Positions 7,542-17,606 are shown, numbered from the stretch's first letter. The stretch is DNA of 64,000 nt from Bacteroidota bacterium (GCA_023399595.1 JAEWOR010000009.1:1-64000), one strand, 5' to 3'. Numbers and translations: made by a program. Notes: generated from the sequence alone by a model not told the origin.

Positions 7542-9551
7542 TTATCCTTCATTAATCAAATCCAAAAATTCTTGTTCGTCTAAAATTGTAATAGTGCCGA
7601 TATCCTGAGCTTTTTTCAGCTTGCTTCCTGCTTTTTCGCCAACCACTAAATAATTTAAGTTTTTAGAAACGGCGGAAATATTTTTTCCATTGTGTTTTTC
7701 CACCATTTCTTCGGCTTGTTCGCGCGTAAAAAGCGATAATTTACCTGTAAATAAAAAGGTTTTTCCTTCCAAAACATTGCTTAAAACTTCCTGCGTACTT
7801 TCCCCTTTTTCTAATTGAACCCCATAGTTTTTCAAGCGGTCAATCATAAGATTATTTTCAGGATTTTGGAAGAAATCAACTATGCTTACGGCAATTTTCC
7901 CACCGATGTCTTCCACTTGTGTAAGTTCTTCAACTGTAGCATTTTTCAAATCTTCGATTGTAGCAAAATTTTTAACTAATTTTTTAGCAACGGTTTCGCC
8001 AACATGTTTAATTCCGATTCCGTATAAAACTTTTTCAAATGGAATTTGTTTTGATTTTTCGATACCATCAATAATATTTTGAGCCGATTTCTCCGCCATT
8101 CTATCCAATGGAAGTAGCTGTTCTTTGGTTAAAGCATAAAAGTCGGCAGGATTTTCAATCAGTTTTTCTCGGTAAAGCTGTTCAATGGTTTCGCTACCCA
8201 GATTTTCTATATTCAAAGCTTTTCTAGAAACATAATGTATCATTCTTCCAACAACTTGTGGCGGACAATGAAGATCGTTTGGGCAAAAATGTATGGCTTG
8301 ATCTTCAATTTTCACCAATTCAGTTCCGCACTCTGGACAATTTTTTATGTATTCTATTTCTCGGCTTTCAGACGTCCTTTTTTCTGTATTTACGCCTACA
8401 ATTTTAGGAATAATTTCACCTCCTTTTTCTACATACACAAAATCATTTTCGTGCAAGTCCAATTTTTTTATGATGTCTTCATTATGCAAAGAAGCCCTTT
8501 TTACGATGGTTCCGGCCAACAAAACAGGTTTCAAATTAGCAACAGGGGTTATGGCTCCAGTTCTTCCGACTTGATAAGAAACACTTAAAAGTTCTGTTTC
8601 TACTTTTTCAGCTTTAAACTTATAAGACATCGCCCAACGCGGAGATTTTGCGGTGTAACCCAATTGTTTCTGCTGTTGAAGTGAATTTACTTTTATCACA
8701 ATTCCATCAATTTCAAAAGGTAAATTGTGACGCTCAGCATCCCAAAAGTTGATGAAATTTTTAACATCATCTAAACTTGTGCACAATTTTGCTTGATCTT
8801 CAGATACCTTAAATCCCCAGTTTTTAGCCTTAGATAACACTTCCCAATGGGTTTGAGCAGGAAATTCCTCTGCGATATATTGATATAAAACTGCCGAAAG
8901 TCCACGTTTTCTAACCTCCACAGAATCTTGCATTTTTAAACTTCCACTTGCTGTATTTCTTGGGTTCATAAACAAGTCTAAACCTTCTTCTTCACGCTGT
9001 TGGTTAATTTTATCGAAATTTTTTCTCGTTAAATAAATTTCACCGCGCATGAAGAATTTTTCAGGAAAATCACCTTTCAATTTTAAAGGAACATCCGAAA
9101 TAGTTCTCACATTATTCGTGATTTCGTCACCTTGGAAACCATCACCACGCGTTACGGCTTGAGAAAGTTTTCCGTTTTCATATAAAATAGAGATAGAAGC
9201 GCCGTCGTATTTTAGTTCTGCTACAAATTCTACGGGCTCATCAATGGTTTTAATAATTCGTTTTTCCCAATCTTCGAGATCATTAAAATCGTAGGAATTA
9301 TCCAAAGAATACATTCTGAATTGGTGAGTTATCGTTGGGAAATTTTTGGTAACACCGCCTCCCACACGCAAAGTTGGAGAATTAGCGTCTGCAAATTCAG
9401 GATGTTGTTTTTCTAAATCTTGAAGTTCTTTAAGCTTTGTATCAAATTCAAAATCTGAAATGCTTGGTTCGTCTAAAATATAGTAATTATAATTGTGTTG
9501 ATGGAGTTCTTCTCTTAGTTCTTCTATCTTTAATTGGATGTTTTCAGACAT
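7542..9551 (-). CDS. ligA: NAD-dependent DNA ligase
   Basis: This 669-residue enzyme seals nicks in replication and repair using NAD. It shows an N-terminal Ia domain, the adenylation motif KYDG with the nucleotide-accepting lysine at residue 114, an OB-fold, a four-cysteine zinc finger (CPECG near 411, second pair in FCPNDLHCP), helix-hairpin-helix repeats (KHVGETVAKKL, VEDIGGKIAVSI) and a C-terminal BRCT domain from about 590. All domains are present and the length is normal. The start lies 16 bases after a TATCTTTG promoter core. Confidence 0.98.
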   Translation of the reverse strand: MSENIQLKIEELREELHQHNYNYYILDEPSISDFEFDTKLKELQDLEKQHPEFADANSPTLRVGGGVTKNFPTITHQFRMYSLDNSYDFNDLEDWEKRIIKTIDEPVEFVAELKYDGASISILYENGKLSQAVTRGDGFQGDEITNNVRTISDVPLKLKGDFPEKFFMRGEIYLTRKNFDKINQQREEEGLDLFMNPRNTASGSLKMQDSVEVRKRGLSAVLYQYIAEEFPAQTHWEVLSKAKNWGFKVSEDQAKLCTSLDDVKNFINFWDAERHNLPFEIDGIVIKVNSLQQQKQLGYTAKSPRWAMSYKFKAEKVETELLSVSYQVGRTGAITPVANLKPVLLAGTIVKRASLHNEDIIKKLDLHENDFVYVEKGGEIIPKIVGVNTEKRTSESREIEYIKNCPECGTELVKIEDQAIHFCPNDLHCPPQVVGRMIHYVSRKALNIENLGSETIEQLYREKLIENPADFYALTKEQLLPLDRMAEKSAQNIIDGIEKSKQIPFEKVLYGIGIKHVGETVAKKLVKNFATIEDLKNATVEELTQVEDIGGKIAVSIVDFFQNPENNLMIDRLKNYGVQLEKGESTQEVLSNVLEGKTFLFTGKLSLFTREQAEEMVEKHNGKNISAVSKNLNYLVVGEKAGSKLKKAQDIGTITILDEQEFLDLINEG

Positions 9552-9567
9552 AAATAGATGTTTATAG

Positions 9568-9575
9568 CAAAGATA
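9568..9575 (-). promoter_or_regulatory. Promoter core for ligA
   Basis: The minus strand reads TATCTTTG, the -7 consensus, 16 bases before the ligA start codon. The ribF promoter core is identical. Confidence 0.6.
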
Positions 9576-9774
9576 AAAAAACTGTTTATAACCTTTAAAA
9601 TATATTGAATTTTAGAAATTTTAAATGTTAATTATATGTAATGCATTGTAACTTGCATTGAATAAGAGGTTTATTTTTTTAATTAATATTAGGATAAACT
9701 TCTATTAAAAGTGAATTAAATTTTTCTTTTCAAATACTTAATTTTCTGTTAAAACCTTCGTTGTATAGGCTTTC

Positions 9775-9782
9775 TACATTTG
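9775..9782 (+). promoter_or_regulatory. Promoter core for the SusC-SusD locus
   Basis: TACATTTG matches TAnnTTTG, 16 bases before the susC-like start. No TTG lies at 18-19 bases. The upstream 200 bases are very AT-rich and carry two copies of TGCATTG near 9642-9660. Their meaning is unknown. Confidence 0.5.
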
Positions 9783-9798
9783 CACCAAAATAAAATCG

Positions 9799-12771
9799 AT
9801 GCACAGGAAAAGGTATAAAATTTTAAGTTTAGTTGTATTGGGGCTTGTTGGAGGAAGTCTTCAAGCGCAACAAAATCCGAAAAAAGACAGTGTAAAAACA
9901 ATTGATGAAGTTGTAGTAACGGCTCTTGGGATTAAAAGGCAAGACAGATCTTTGGGATATTCTACGGAAACTGTAAAAGCTGAAGAAATTCTAAAAACGC
10001 AAAACGCCAATTGGGCTCAAGCTTTGGAAGGGAAAGTAGCGGGTTTGAAAATTCAAACTGCAGGAGCAGGTCCTTTGTCGAGTTCAACCATTAAACTTAG
10101 AGGCGACATTTCTATGAATGCAGCTAATAACGGAGCTTTAATTGTGGTTGATGGAGTTCCTTTAACGGGGATTTCTACTGGAACGGGAACTTCAGCGTAT
10201 GGAGCAGGAAGCGGAGGAGACTTACCTATTGATTATGGAAATGGTTTTAACAGCATTAACCCAGACGATATTGAGTCTGTTAGTATCCTAAAAGGTTCTA
10301 CAGCTTCGGCGCTTTATGGTTCTAAAGGTGCAGGAGGAGCCATTATGATAACCACAAAATCTGGGAAAAATAAAAACGGAAAAGTAAAAGTATCTTTTAA
10401 TTCTTATACCAGTTTTGATACCGTTTTAAAATGGCCAGATTATCAGTATGAGTACGGACAAGGAACATTACAAAAAAATTCGGCGGGTGAATATTATTAT
10501 TCCTATGGAGCTTCTGCAGATGGCGTAAATACGGGTTCTACAAGTAGTGCATTTGGTCCTAAATTTAATGGACAGTATTATTTTCAGTACGATCCAAATG
10601 TAGAAGGTCAAAGCGAAGAAAGGAAATTGTGGAGACCTTATAAAAATAACATTAAAGATTTCTGGAAGGTTGGAGAAAATTATTCTAACAATCTTGCAAT
10701 TGAATCATCTACAGAAAAAACTTCATTCAGATCCTCTTTAACTTATTTAAAGAATTCTTGGATGATGCCCAATACAGGTTTTGATAGGTTAAATGCAGCA
10801 TTGTCTTTTGATCATAAACTAAGTGAAAAACTAAAAGTTGGTGTAAAATTCAATTTCAATAAAACAAAAAGCGACAACCTTCCTGCAACGGGTTACAACA
10901 ACCAGTCGATTTCTTATTTCATGATTTTCCAAAATCCGAATGTAGACTTGGCTTGGTATGAACCTATTTGGAAGAAAAATCAATATCAAATAGATCAAAT
11001 ACATCCTTTTAGTTCTTATATAGACAATCCTTATTTAATTGCTTATGAAATGCTAAATGGTGTCGATAAAAATTTTATAACAGCAAGCGCCAATTTGAAT
11101 TATAAAATGTCCAAAAATTTTGAGATGCAATTCAGAAGTGGTTTAGAGCTTACCAATGAAGAGCGTACCCAAAAAAGACCTTGGAGTTCTGCAAACTATC
11201 TCAATGGTTTCTACAGACAACAGTTTATAAAGGTGATGAATTTGAATAATGATCTCTTATTCACTTATAAAAAGAGTTTTAATGATTTCGATTTTAGTGC
11301 ATCCGTTGGAGGAAATATTCAGTACACCGAATATACCATGAATGATTACCGCGCCAATGGATTGCAAAAACCAGGAGTGTATTTAATGACTAACGCTATT
11401 TCGAGGGATTTTAGAATTGCTTCACCAGACGATAAACAAATCAATAGTACATATGGATTGGCGACTTTAAGTTATCAAAATAAAATTTTCTTAGATGTAA
11501 CAGCAAGAAATGATTGGAGCAGTACTCTTCCAAAAGCGTATAGATCTTATTTCTATCCTTCTGCATCTGCATCTTTTATTTTAACAGATTTATTCAATAT
11601 TAAATCCAACACATTAGGGTATTGGAAACTAAGAACCGCTTGGTCTAAAGTGGGGAACGATACCGATCCGTATTCACTGGTGAAATATTTTAATAATAGT
11701 AATTTCTCTGGTTCTGTGGAAACGCCATCCACTTTTCCAAATCCTAATTTGAAACCAGAAATGCTAACGAATATTGAAGCAGGTATGGATTTCAGTTTCT
11801 TGAAAAATCGTGTTAATTATTCAGTTACTTTATATCAAAGTAGAAATAAAAATCAAATTATTGATATTCCTACTTTATATGAAACAGGTTACAGCAAAAG
11901 AACCATTAATGCTGGTGAAATCCAAAACCGAGGTGTTGAAATGACCCTTAATACTTTCCCCATAAAAAACAATAATTTTTCTTGGAGTGTAAACGCCAAC
12001 TGGTCTTTGAACAGAAATAAAATCTTATCACTTCCAGAGGAGTTTAAAGGGGAACCTTATACTATGGGAAGCGTTGGTGGAGTGGTTTACTTTAATGCTG
12101 TTGTGGGTGGTTCTTTGGGAGATATGTACGGTTATGGTTTAGAATATTCACCAGATGGACAAGTGGTTTTCGGGAGCGATGGACTTACAGCAAAACCAAC
12201 TGAAATGAAAAAAATAGGAAATGCATATCCAAAATGGAGAGCAGGTCTTCAAAACGATTTCAGATATAAAAATTTCCAGGTGAGCTTCTCTTTTGATGGT
12301 CAGTTAGGAGGAATTGGTTATTCACAATCTCATCACAAAATGTCTGAACAAGGTAAATTAGAACATACGCTTTGGGGAAGAGACAATCCAAACGGACTTA
12401 TAGTTGGGGTTGGAGTGGTTAAAAATCCTGATGGAACTTATTCTACCAATACCAAGGGAGTTCCTATCCATACTTATTATGGCGATTATTACAGAAGAGC
12501 TAATGTAGAAACCAACTCTTTCGATACTTCTTTTATTAAGCTTAGAGATGCCAGAATTGCATATAATTTCCCGAAATCTGTAACCAACGAGCTGAAAGTC
12601 TCCGAACTTACATTTGCTTTATTTGGAAGAAATCTTTGGATGTGGACAAAATTCCCATTATTTGATCCTGAAGTTGCTACTCTAGACAATTCTCAAATTA
12701 CAACAGGTGTAGAAATAGGTCAGTTGCCTTCTGCAAGAACTATTGGTTTCCAAGTGAACGTTAAATTCTAA
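9799..12771 (+). CDS. SusC/RagA family TonB-dependent outer-membrane transporter
   Basis: This 990-residue outer-membrane receptor has a signal peptide ending in LQAQ at about residue 24. It then has a TonB-box-like TIDEVVVTALGIKR, a plug domain (about 45-210, with LEGKVAGLKIQ and GALIVVDGVPL), and a beta-barrel up to the terminal phenylalanine (VNVKF). The carboxypeptidase-like domain often found before the plug in SusC proteins is missing; the TonB box follows the signal peptide almost directly. The susD-like gene starts 12 bases downstream. Together they form a pedal-bin importer. The substrate is inferred from the two phosphoesterase genes that follow. Confidence 0.95.
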   Translation: MHRKRYKILSLVVLGLVGGSLQAQQNPKKDSVKTIDEVVVTALGIKRQDRSLGYSTETVKAEEILKTQNANWAQALEGKVAGLKIQTAGAGPLSSSTIKLRGDISMNAANNGALIVVDGVPLTGISTGTGTSAYGAGSGGDLPIDYGNGFNSINPDDIESVSILKGSTASALYGSKGAGGAIMITTKSGKNKNGKVKVSFNSYTSFDTVLKWPDYQYEYGQGTLQKNSAGEYYYSYGASADGVNTGSTSSAFGPKFNGQYYFQYDPNVEGQSEERKLWRPYKNNIKDFWKVGENYSNNLAIESSTEKTSFRSSLTYLKNSWMMPNTGFDRLNAALSFDHKLSEKLKVGVKFNFNKTKSDNLPATGYNNQSISYFMIFQNPNVDLAWYEPIWKKNQYQIDQIHPFSSYIDNPYLIAYEMLNGVDKNFITASANLNYKMSKNFEMQFRSGLELTNEERTQKRPWSSANYLNGFYRQQFIKVMNLNNDLLFTYKKSFNDFDFSASVGGNIQYTEYTMNDYRANGLQKPGVYLMTNAISRDFRIASPDDKQINSTYGLATLSYQNKIFLDVTARNDWSSTLPKAYRSYFYPSASASFILTDLFNIKSNTLGYWKLRTAWSKVGNDTDPYSLVKYFNNSNFSGSVETPSTFPNPNLKPEMLTNIEAGMDFSFLKNRVNYSVTLYQSRNKNQIIDIPTLYETGYSKRTINAGEIQNRGVEMTLNTFPIKNNNFSWSVNANWSLNRNKILSLPEEFKGEPYTMGSVGGVVYFNAVVGGSLGDMYGYGLEYSPDGQVVFGSDGLTAKPTEMKKIGNAYPKWRAGLQNDFRYKNFQVSFSFDGQLGGIGYSQSHHKMSEQGKLEHTLWGRDNPNGLIVGVGVVKNPDGTYSTNTKGVPIHTYYGDYYRRANVETNSFDTSFIKLRDARIAYNFPKSVTNELKVSELTFALFGRNLWMWTKFPLFDPEVATLDNSQITTGVEIGQLPSARTIGFQVNVKF

Positions 12772-12783
12772 ATTTTAATAAAA

Positions 12784-14232
12784 ATGAAAAAAATTCTTTT
12801 TAATATATGCCTTCTGTCGAGTATTAGCATGACCTTTATTTCGTGCGACAGAAGTTTGGATGAAGTGAATACTGATGAAAGTAGAGTGAGCAATCCTGTA
12901 GCTTCTACGTTATTGCTTCCGCTTCAGTACAATGGAACTGCAATGGGCTATAACAGAGCCAATGATTATACTTTTGATCTTATGCAGGTTTCTCTAGATT
13001 TTCCTAACGAAGGAAATTCTTTGAGTAGATATTATATTACCGAAAATACGGGCGCTGGTTTTTGGAATAGCTCTTACAAATGGTTAATGCAAAATAAAGA
13101 ACTCAGAAAAGCGGCAATCTCCGAAAACAATAAAAACTACGAAGCTATTTCCATAGTTATGAATGCTTGGTTGTATGCTAATCTTACAGATACTTATGGT
13201 GATGTTCCATTTTCAGAGGCTTTAAGAGTAGATGAAGGTTTTTCTCAACCTAAGTTTGATAAACAAAAAGATATTTATATTCAACTTTTAGATGAATTGA
13301 AATATGCGAATTCCATTTTTGATACTACAAAAAGATTGGCAGGTGAAGATTTGTTTTACAATGCGCAATCGGATGTAAATGGTATTTTAAACTGGAAAAA
13401 ATTCTGTAATTCTCTTTCATTAAGATTGTTGACAAGAATTTTAAATAGAAATGGTGAAGTGAACGTCCATGAAAGAATTCAGGAAATCATCAATAATCCA
13501 ACTGCATATCCTATTATTTCTAATAATTCTGAAACGGCTAAACTAGATATTTCTGGAGTGGCTCCTTTAATGCCACCTATTGCACGTCCACAAGATTTTA
13601 CAACAGGAAGAGCAGCCTCCGAATTTTTTGTGGAAACTTTAAAAGCGAATAACGATCCTCGTATGTCAATTTTCTTTTCTGAAGCAAAAAATCTTCAGAA
13701 TCAGAATATCGGTTATAAAGGAGCACCAACGGGATATGCAGTTGGAACAACTTTCAATTACCAACCTTCCAATTTGAATCAGAATTTAGCCAAAGCTCCT
13801 ATGAAGATTTTAATTCTTCCTTATGCGGAAATGGAATTTATTTTGTCTGAATTGGCTTTCAAAGGAATTATTTCTGGAAGTGCACAAAATCATTACGAAA
13901 ATGGAGTAAAAGCCATAATAGAGCAATGGGGAGTAACTTTTCCTACAGATTATTTTTCTAATCCAAATGTCGCTTACAATAATACTTTGGAGAGAATTAT
14001 GTTGCAGAAATATGTGGCTTTATTTTTTGTAGATCAGCAACAGTGGTTTGAGAAAAGAAGAACAGGGTTCCCAGTTTTACCCAATAACGGAGGTTTATTA
14101 AACAACGGTAATCTTCCACAAAGATTTATGTTTCCTGCCAATCCTAAAGTTTTAAATACTGCAAATTACCAAGCTGCGGTACAACAAATGGGAGGTGACG
14201 ATATTAATGTTAAAATGTGGTGGAATCAATAA
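12784..14232 (+). CDS. SusD/RagB-like surface lipoprotein
   Basis: This 482-residue lipoprotein has signal peptide and lipobox TFISC with the lipidated cysteine near residue 21. The body has the helical TPR-like layout of the SusD-like_2 family (WLYANLTDTYGDVPFSEAL, LLDELKYANSIF, APMKILILPYAEMEFILSELAFKG). It would sit as the lid on the SusC-like barrel encoded immediately upstream and bind the nutrient at the cell surface. It lies in an operon with the phosphodiesterase genes downstream. The specific ligand cannot be read from the sequence. Confidence 0.93.
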   Translation: MKKILFNICLLSSISMTFISCDRSLDEVNTDESRVSNPVASTLLLPLQYNGTAMGYNRANDYTFDLMQVSLDFPNEGNSLSRYYITENTGAGFWNSSYKWLMQNKELRKAAISENNKNYEAISIVMNAWLYANLTDTYGDVPFSEALRVDEGFSQPKFDKQKDIYIQLLDELKYANSIFDTTKRLAGEDLFYNAQSDVNGILNWKKFCNSLSLRLLTRILNRNGEVNVHERIQEIINNPTAYPIISNNSETAKLDISGVAPLMPPIARPQDFTTGRAASEFFVETLKANNDPRMSIFFSEAKNLQNQNIGYKGAPTGYAVGTTFNYQPSNLNQNLAKAPMKILILPYAEMEFILSELAFKGIISGSAQNHYENGVKAIIEQWGVTFPTDYFSNPNVAYNNTLERIMLQKYVALFFVDQQQWFEKRRTGFPVLPNNGGLLNNGNLPQRFMFPANPKVLNTANYQAAVQQMGGDDINVKMWWNQ

Positions 14233-14240
14233 TTTTTAGA

Positions 14241-14987
14241 ATGAAAAAACTTACTTTAGGGTTATTGCTTTTTAATTCAATTTTAATGATGTCTCAAACC
14301 CAAATTATCGCTCACCGAGGTTTTTGGAAAACCCATCCAGAAACCACAGAAAATTCTATCAAAGCCTTAGAAAATGCTCAGAAACTAAAGGTTTATGGTT
14401 CCGAGTTCGATGTGCACATGACCAAAGATGGCATTCCTGTTATCAATCATGATGAACACCACGGAAAAATGGAAATCTCTGAAACGAGTTTTAAAGATTT
14501 ACAAACCTTAAAATTATCCAATGGTGAAGATTTTCCCACTTTGGAAAATTACCTCAAACATGGTTTAAAAGACAATACTGTAAAACTTATTGTGGAAATA
14601 AAACCCGCCAAAACAAAGGCTTTGGAAGATGAATTGGTGGCTAAAACTTTGAAGCTGATAAAAGATTTGCAATTAGAAAATCAATCGGAGTTTATTTCTT
14701 TTAGCCTCAATATCTGCAAGGAAATCAAAAAATTAGAACCTCAATTTATTGTTCAATATTTAAATGGTGAGCTTTCTCCACAAGAACTGAAAAAAGAAGA
14801 TTTAGATGGATTCGATTATCACTACAAAGTTTTATTGAAAAATCCAACTTGGGTTTCCGAAGCTAAAAATTTGGGGTTAATTACCAATTCCTGGACGGTG
14901 AATGATGAAAAAGTTTATCTGCAACTGAAAAACATGGGAATTGATTTCGTAACTACCAATATTCCTGATGTTTTAAAAGAAAAATAA
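14241..14987 (+). CDS. Glycerophosphodiester phosphodiesterase, secreted
   Basis: The start chosen is ATG 14241 (248 residues), because it opens with a signal peptide (MKKLTLGLLLFNSILMMSQ). A longer frame from 14217 would overlap the susD-like gene and bury the signal. The catalytic motifs are clear: IAHRGFW, then PENS-like PETTENSIKALENA, then GSEFDVHMTKDGIPVINHD with the metal-binding glutamate and aspartate. The enzyme cleaves glycerophosphodiesters such as deacylated phospholipids to glycerol-3-phosphate and an alcohol. It lies eight bases after the SusD gene, pointing to import or surface processing of phosphodiesters. Confidence 0.92.
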   Translation: MKKLTLGLLLFNSILMMSQTQIIAHRGFWKTHPETTENSIKALENAQKLKVYGSEFDVHMTKDGIPVINHDEHHGKMEISETSFKDLQTLKLSNGEDFPTLENYLKHGLKDNTVKLIVEIKPAKTKALEDELVAKTLKLIKDLQLENQSEFISFSLNICKEIKKLEPQFIVQYLNGELSPQELKKEDLDGFDYHYKVLLKNPTWVSEAKNLGLITNSWTVNDEKVYLQLKNMGIDFVTTNIPDVLKEK

Positions 14988-15089
14988 CAGTTTAAATTAA
15001 AATTTATTCGAAATAATAAAGTCGATGTCACGCTGAGCAAAGTATTGATTTAAATTTTCATAAAAAAAACGATCCTTAAAAAAATTAAA

Positions 15090-16676
15090 ATGCAATTAAA
15101 ATTCATATTTCCGAGCCTATTAATCTCTACAATGGCTCTTTCACAAACTCAAATTTCGGGTTTTGTATATCAAGATCTCAATAAAAACGGTCAAAAAGAA
15201 AACCGCGAAAAAGGAATCGCTAATGTTGCTGTTTCTAATGGTGTAGAAGTGGTTTTAACCAATAAAGATGGGAAATACACGCTTTCTATTCAAGAGGATC
15301 AAAGCATATTTGTTATTAAACCAAACGGTTATCAAACCAAAATCAATTCAAATTTTTTACCCGAATATTATTACCATCACAAACCTAAAGGCTCACCTGC
15401 TCATTTTAAGTATAAAGGAGTGGCTCCAACGGGTAATCTTCCAAAAGAAATTAATTTTCCATTATATTCCAACAAAGAAAATCAGGATTTTCAGATTTTA
15501 GTTTTTGGAGATCCTCAACCTTACAATTTAAAGGAAATCGATTATTTTAAAAGAGGAATTATCAATGAAGTAAAAACCAACAAAAGAAATGCAATTTTTG
15601 GAATTAGCTTAGGCGACTTGGTGGGCGATGATTTAAGTTTGCATCCTGCTTATATTAATGCTGTAAAAGAAATTGGACTTCCATGGTACAACGTTATGGG
15701 CAACCATGATATGAATTATGAGGCTGAAGAAGATAAGTTTTCAGATGAAACATTTGAAGCCAATTTCGGACCTGCAAATTATGCTTTCAACTACGGAAAT
15801 GTTCATTTTATTGTTTTGGATGATATTTTATATCCTGATCCAAGAGACGGGAAAAGCTATTGGGGTGGTTTTAGAAAAGACCAATTGGATTTTGTAGAAA
15901 ATAATCTTAAACATGTTGATAAAAATAAATTAGTCGTATTGTCTTTTCATATTCAAATGAAGCCAGAATCTGCTGGAGACGACCATTTCAGAATGGAAGA
16001 CCGAAAAAGATTGTTCGATATTTTAAAACCTTTCCAAAATGTATTAATGATGTCTGCGCATACGCATAAGCAAAGTCAGTTATTTTACGGTAAAAAAGAA
16101 GGTTGGGAAGGCTTTAAAGATCTTCATGAATACAATGTAGGAACCACTTCTGGAGATTGGTATTCGGGAACGGTTGATGAAAAAGGAGTTCCAAAATCTA
16201 CCATGAGAGACGGTACACAAAGAGGTTACGTTTTTGTGAATTTTAAAGATAATCAATATTCTATAGATTATAAAGTGGCTGGGAAACCAGATGATTATCA
16301 AATCAATCTTCACGTTCCAAAAGTAATTCCTTATAAATCTAAAAACTCGGCGAGAATTGTTGCTAATTTCTTTATGGGAAGCGAAAAAGACAAGGTGGAA
16401 TACAGAATAGACAATGGAGAATGGAAACCAATGGATTATACTCCTAATATTGATCCCAATTTCGCTATTTCTGTTTATCAATGGGATACTACAGAAAAAT
16501 TATTCCCTGGAAGAAGACCTTCCTTTCCAGAAAAATCTAGACATATTTGGGTGGCTCCTTTCGGGAAATTAGAAAAAGGTTCTCATAATGTGGAGGTTCG
16601 CGCCACCGATATGTTTGGAAAAACCCATACAGCATCCGAAAACTTTAGTGTACAACCTGCTGTAGAAATACCATAA
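15090..16676 (+). CDS. Secreted calcineurin-like metallophosphoesterase
   Basis: This 528-residue exported protein has signal peptide MQLKFIFPSLLISTMALSQ. An N-terminal SdrD/MetallophosN-like beta domain (about 20-130, ISGFVYQDLNKNGQKE) is followed by a two-metal phosphoesterase core: GDPQPYN, GDLVGDD, GNHDMNYE, SFHIQ and SAHTHKQS supply the conserved Asp, His and Asn ligands. A C-terminal beta domain runs from about 400. It is encoded 102 bases after the glycerophosphodiesterase, on the same strand, and probably belongs to the same utilisation locus. Substrate could be phosphomono- or diesters. Confidence 0.9.
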   Translation: MQLKFIFPSLLISTMALSQTQISGFVYQDLNKNGQKENREKGIANVAVSNGVEVVLTNKDGKYTLSIQEDQSIFVIKPNGYQTKINSNFLPEYYYHHKPKGSPAHFKYKGVAPTGNLPKEINFPLYSNKENQDFQILVFGDPQPYNLKEIDYFKRGIINEVKTNKRNAIFGISLGDLVGDDLSLHPAYINAVKEIGLPWYNVMGNHDMNYEAEEDKFSDETFEANFGPANYAFNYGNVHFIVLDDILYPDPRDGKSYWGGFRKDQLDFVENNLKHVDKNKLVVLSFHIQMKPESAGDDHFRMEDRKRLFDILKPFQNVLMMSAHTHKQSQLFYGKKEGWEGFKDLHEYNVGTTSGDWYSGTVDEKGVPKSTMRDGTQRGYVFVNFKDNQYSIDYKVAGKPDDYQINLHVPKVIPYKSKNSARIVANFFMGSEKDKVEYRIDNGEWKPMDYTPNIDPNFAISVYQWDTTEKLFPGRRPSFPEKSRHIWVAPFGKLEKGSHNVEVRATDMFGKTHTASENFSVQPAVEIP

Positions 16677-16710
16677 CAATACAATCATTTTACTTTTTTA
16701 CTTTTCTTTC

Positions 16711-16740
16711 AAAACCGACTTATCATTAGGTCGGTTTTTT
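16711..16740 (+). terminator. Intrinsic terminator after the phosphoesterase locus
   Basis: AAAACCGAC (16711-16719) pairs with GTCGGTTTT (16730-16738), followed by more T residues. It closes the SusC-to-metallophosphoesterase locus. Confidence 0.85.
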
Positions 16741-16762
16741 AGGGTATCCAAACAGCTTTTCG

Positions 16763-16770
16763 TAAATTTG
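16763..16770 (+). promoter_or_regulatory. Promoter core for the SDR gene
   Basis: TAAATTTG matches TAnnTTTG, 20 bases before the start codon at 16791 and just after a terminator. Confidence 0.55.
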
Positions 16771-16790
16771 CAGTAATAAAAATCAAAACA

Positions 16791-17504
16791 ATGAATTTGA
16801 AAGGTAAAAATGCAGTAATTACAGGTGGTGGAAGAGGTTTAGGAAAAGCCGTAGCTCTTGCTTTGGCTAATGAAGGTGTGAATATTGGAATTTCTGGAAG
16901 AAACGAAGAAAATCTTAAAAATACAGTTGCTGAACTTAAAAATTTAGGTGTAAATGCATCTTACGCGGTTTTCAGTATTGATGATGAAACGGCTGTTAAT
17001 ACAGGAATTAAAGCTTTAGCAAACGATTTGGGAAGCATTGATATTTTGGTGAATAACGCCGGTATTGGCGATTTCGGGAAATTAAATGATATGTCAACAC
17101 AAGTGTGGGAACAAGTCATGAAAACCAATCTGTTCGGTGTATTGTACACTTCTAAAGCGGTTTATCCTTTTCTAAAGGAAAAAGGTCAAGGTGATATCGT
17201 AAATGTAGCTTCTACAGCAGGTCTTAAAGGTGGCGCGGGCATGTCTGCTTATGCTGCTTCTAAAGCAGCGGTGATTTCTTTATCACAATCGATGATGGCA
17301 GAATGGAGAAAAGATAATATTCGTGTAATTACCTTAACTCCGAGTACTATTGCTTCGGATATGAGTATTCAAGGAGGTTTAACAGATGGAAATCCAGAAA
17401 CAGTGCTTCAACCAGAAGATTTCGCAGAATGGGTAAGAGATATCTTGAAAATGAACAGAAGAGCGATGATTGCTAATGCTTCTATTTTCTCTACCAATCC
17501 GTAA
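16791..17504 (+). CDS. Short-chain dehydrogenase/reductase (FabG-like)
   Basis: This 237-residue Rossmann-fold oxidoreductase has the NAD(P)-binding GGGRGLGKA near residue 12, NNAGIGDFG near 87, the catalytic serine in VASTAGLKGG and YAASKAA with the active tyrosine and lysine. It resembles 3-oxoacyl-ACP reductases, but a single SDR of this type could act on many carbonyls. No fatty-acid synthesis genes are adjacent, so the substrate is not assigned. It is a single-gene unit between two terminators. Confidence 0.9.
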   Translation: MNLKGKNAVITGGGRGLGKAVALALANEGVNIGISGRNEENLKNTVAELKNLGVNASYAVFSIDDETAVNTGIKALANDLGSIDILVNNAGIGDFGKLNDMSTQVWEQVMKTNLFGVLYTSKAVYPFLKEKGQGDIVNVASTAGLKGGAGMSAYAASKAAVISLSQSMMAEWRKDNIRVITLTPSTIASDMSIQGGLTDGNPETVLQPEDFAEWVRDILKMNRRAMIANASIFSTNP

Positions 17505-17528
17505 ATTTTGCTTATTTAAAAATAAAAG

Positions 17529-17557
17529 AATTCCCAATTTAGGTTGGGAATTTTTTT
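17529..17557 (+). terminator. Intrinsic terminator after the SDR gene
   Basis: AATTCCCAA (17529-17537) pairs with TTGGGAATT (17544-17552) around TTTAGG, followed by T residues to 17557. Confidence 0.88.
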
Positions 17558-17606
17558 ATGAAAAAGATATCCTCACGGAAAAAACATAAAGTTTTATTTT
17601 TTAACG

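Noticed and set aside
14217..14240. Longer start for the glycerophosphodiesterase
   Set aside because: It overlaps the SusD gene and would hide the signal peptide that begins at 14241.
15268..15501. Overlapping plus-strand frame inside the metallophosphoesterase gene
   Set aside because: It lies in a second frame of a well-supported gene and has no sign of its own start or homology.
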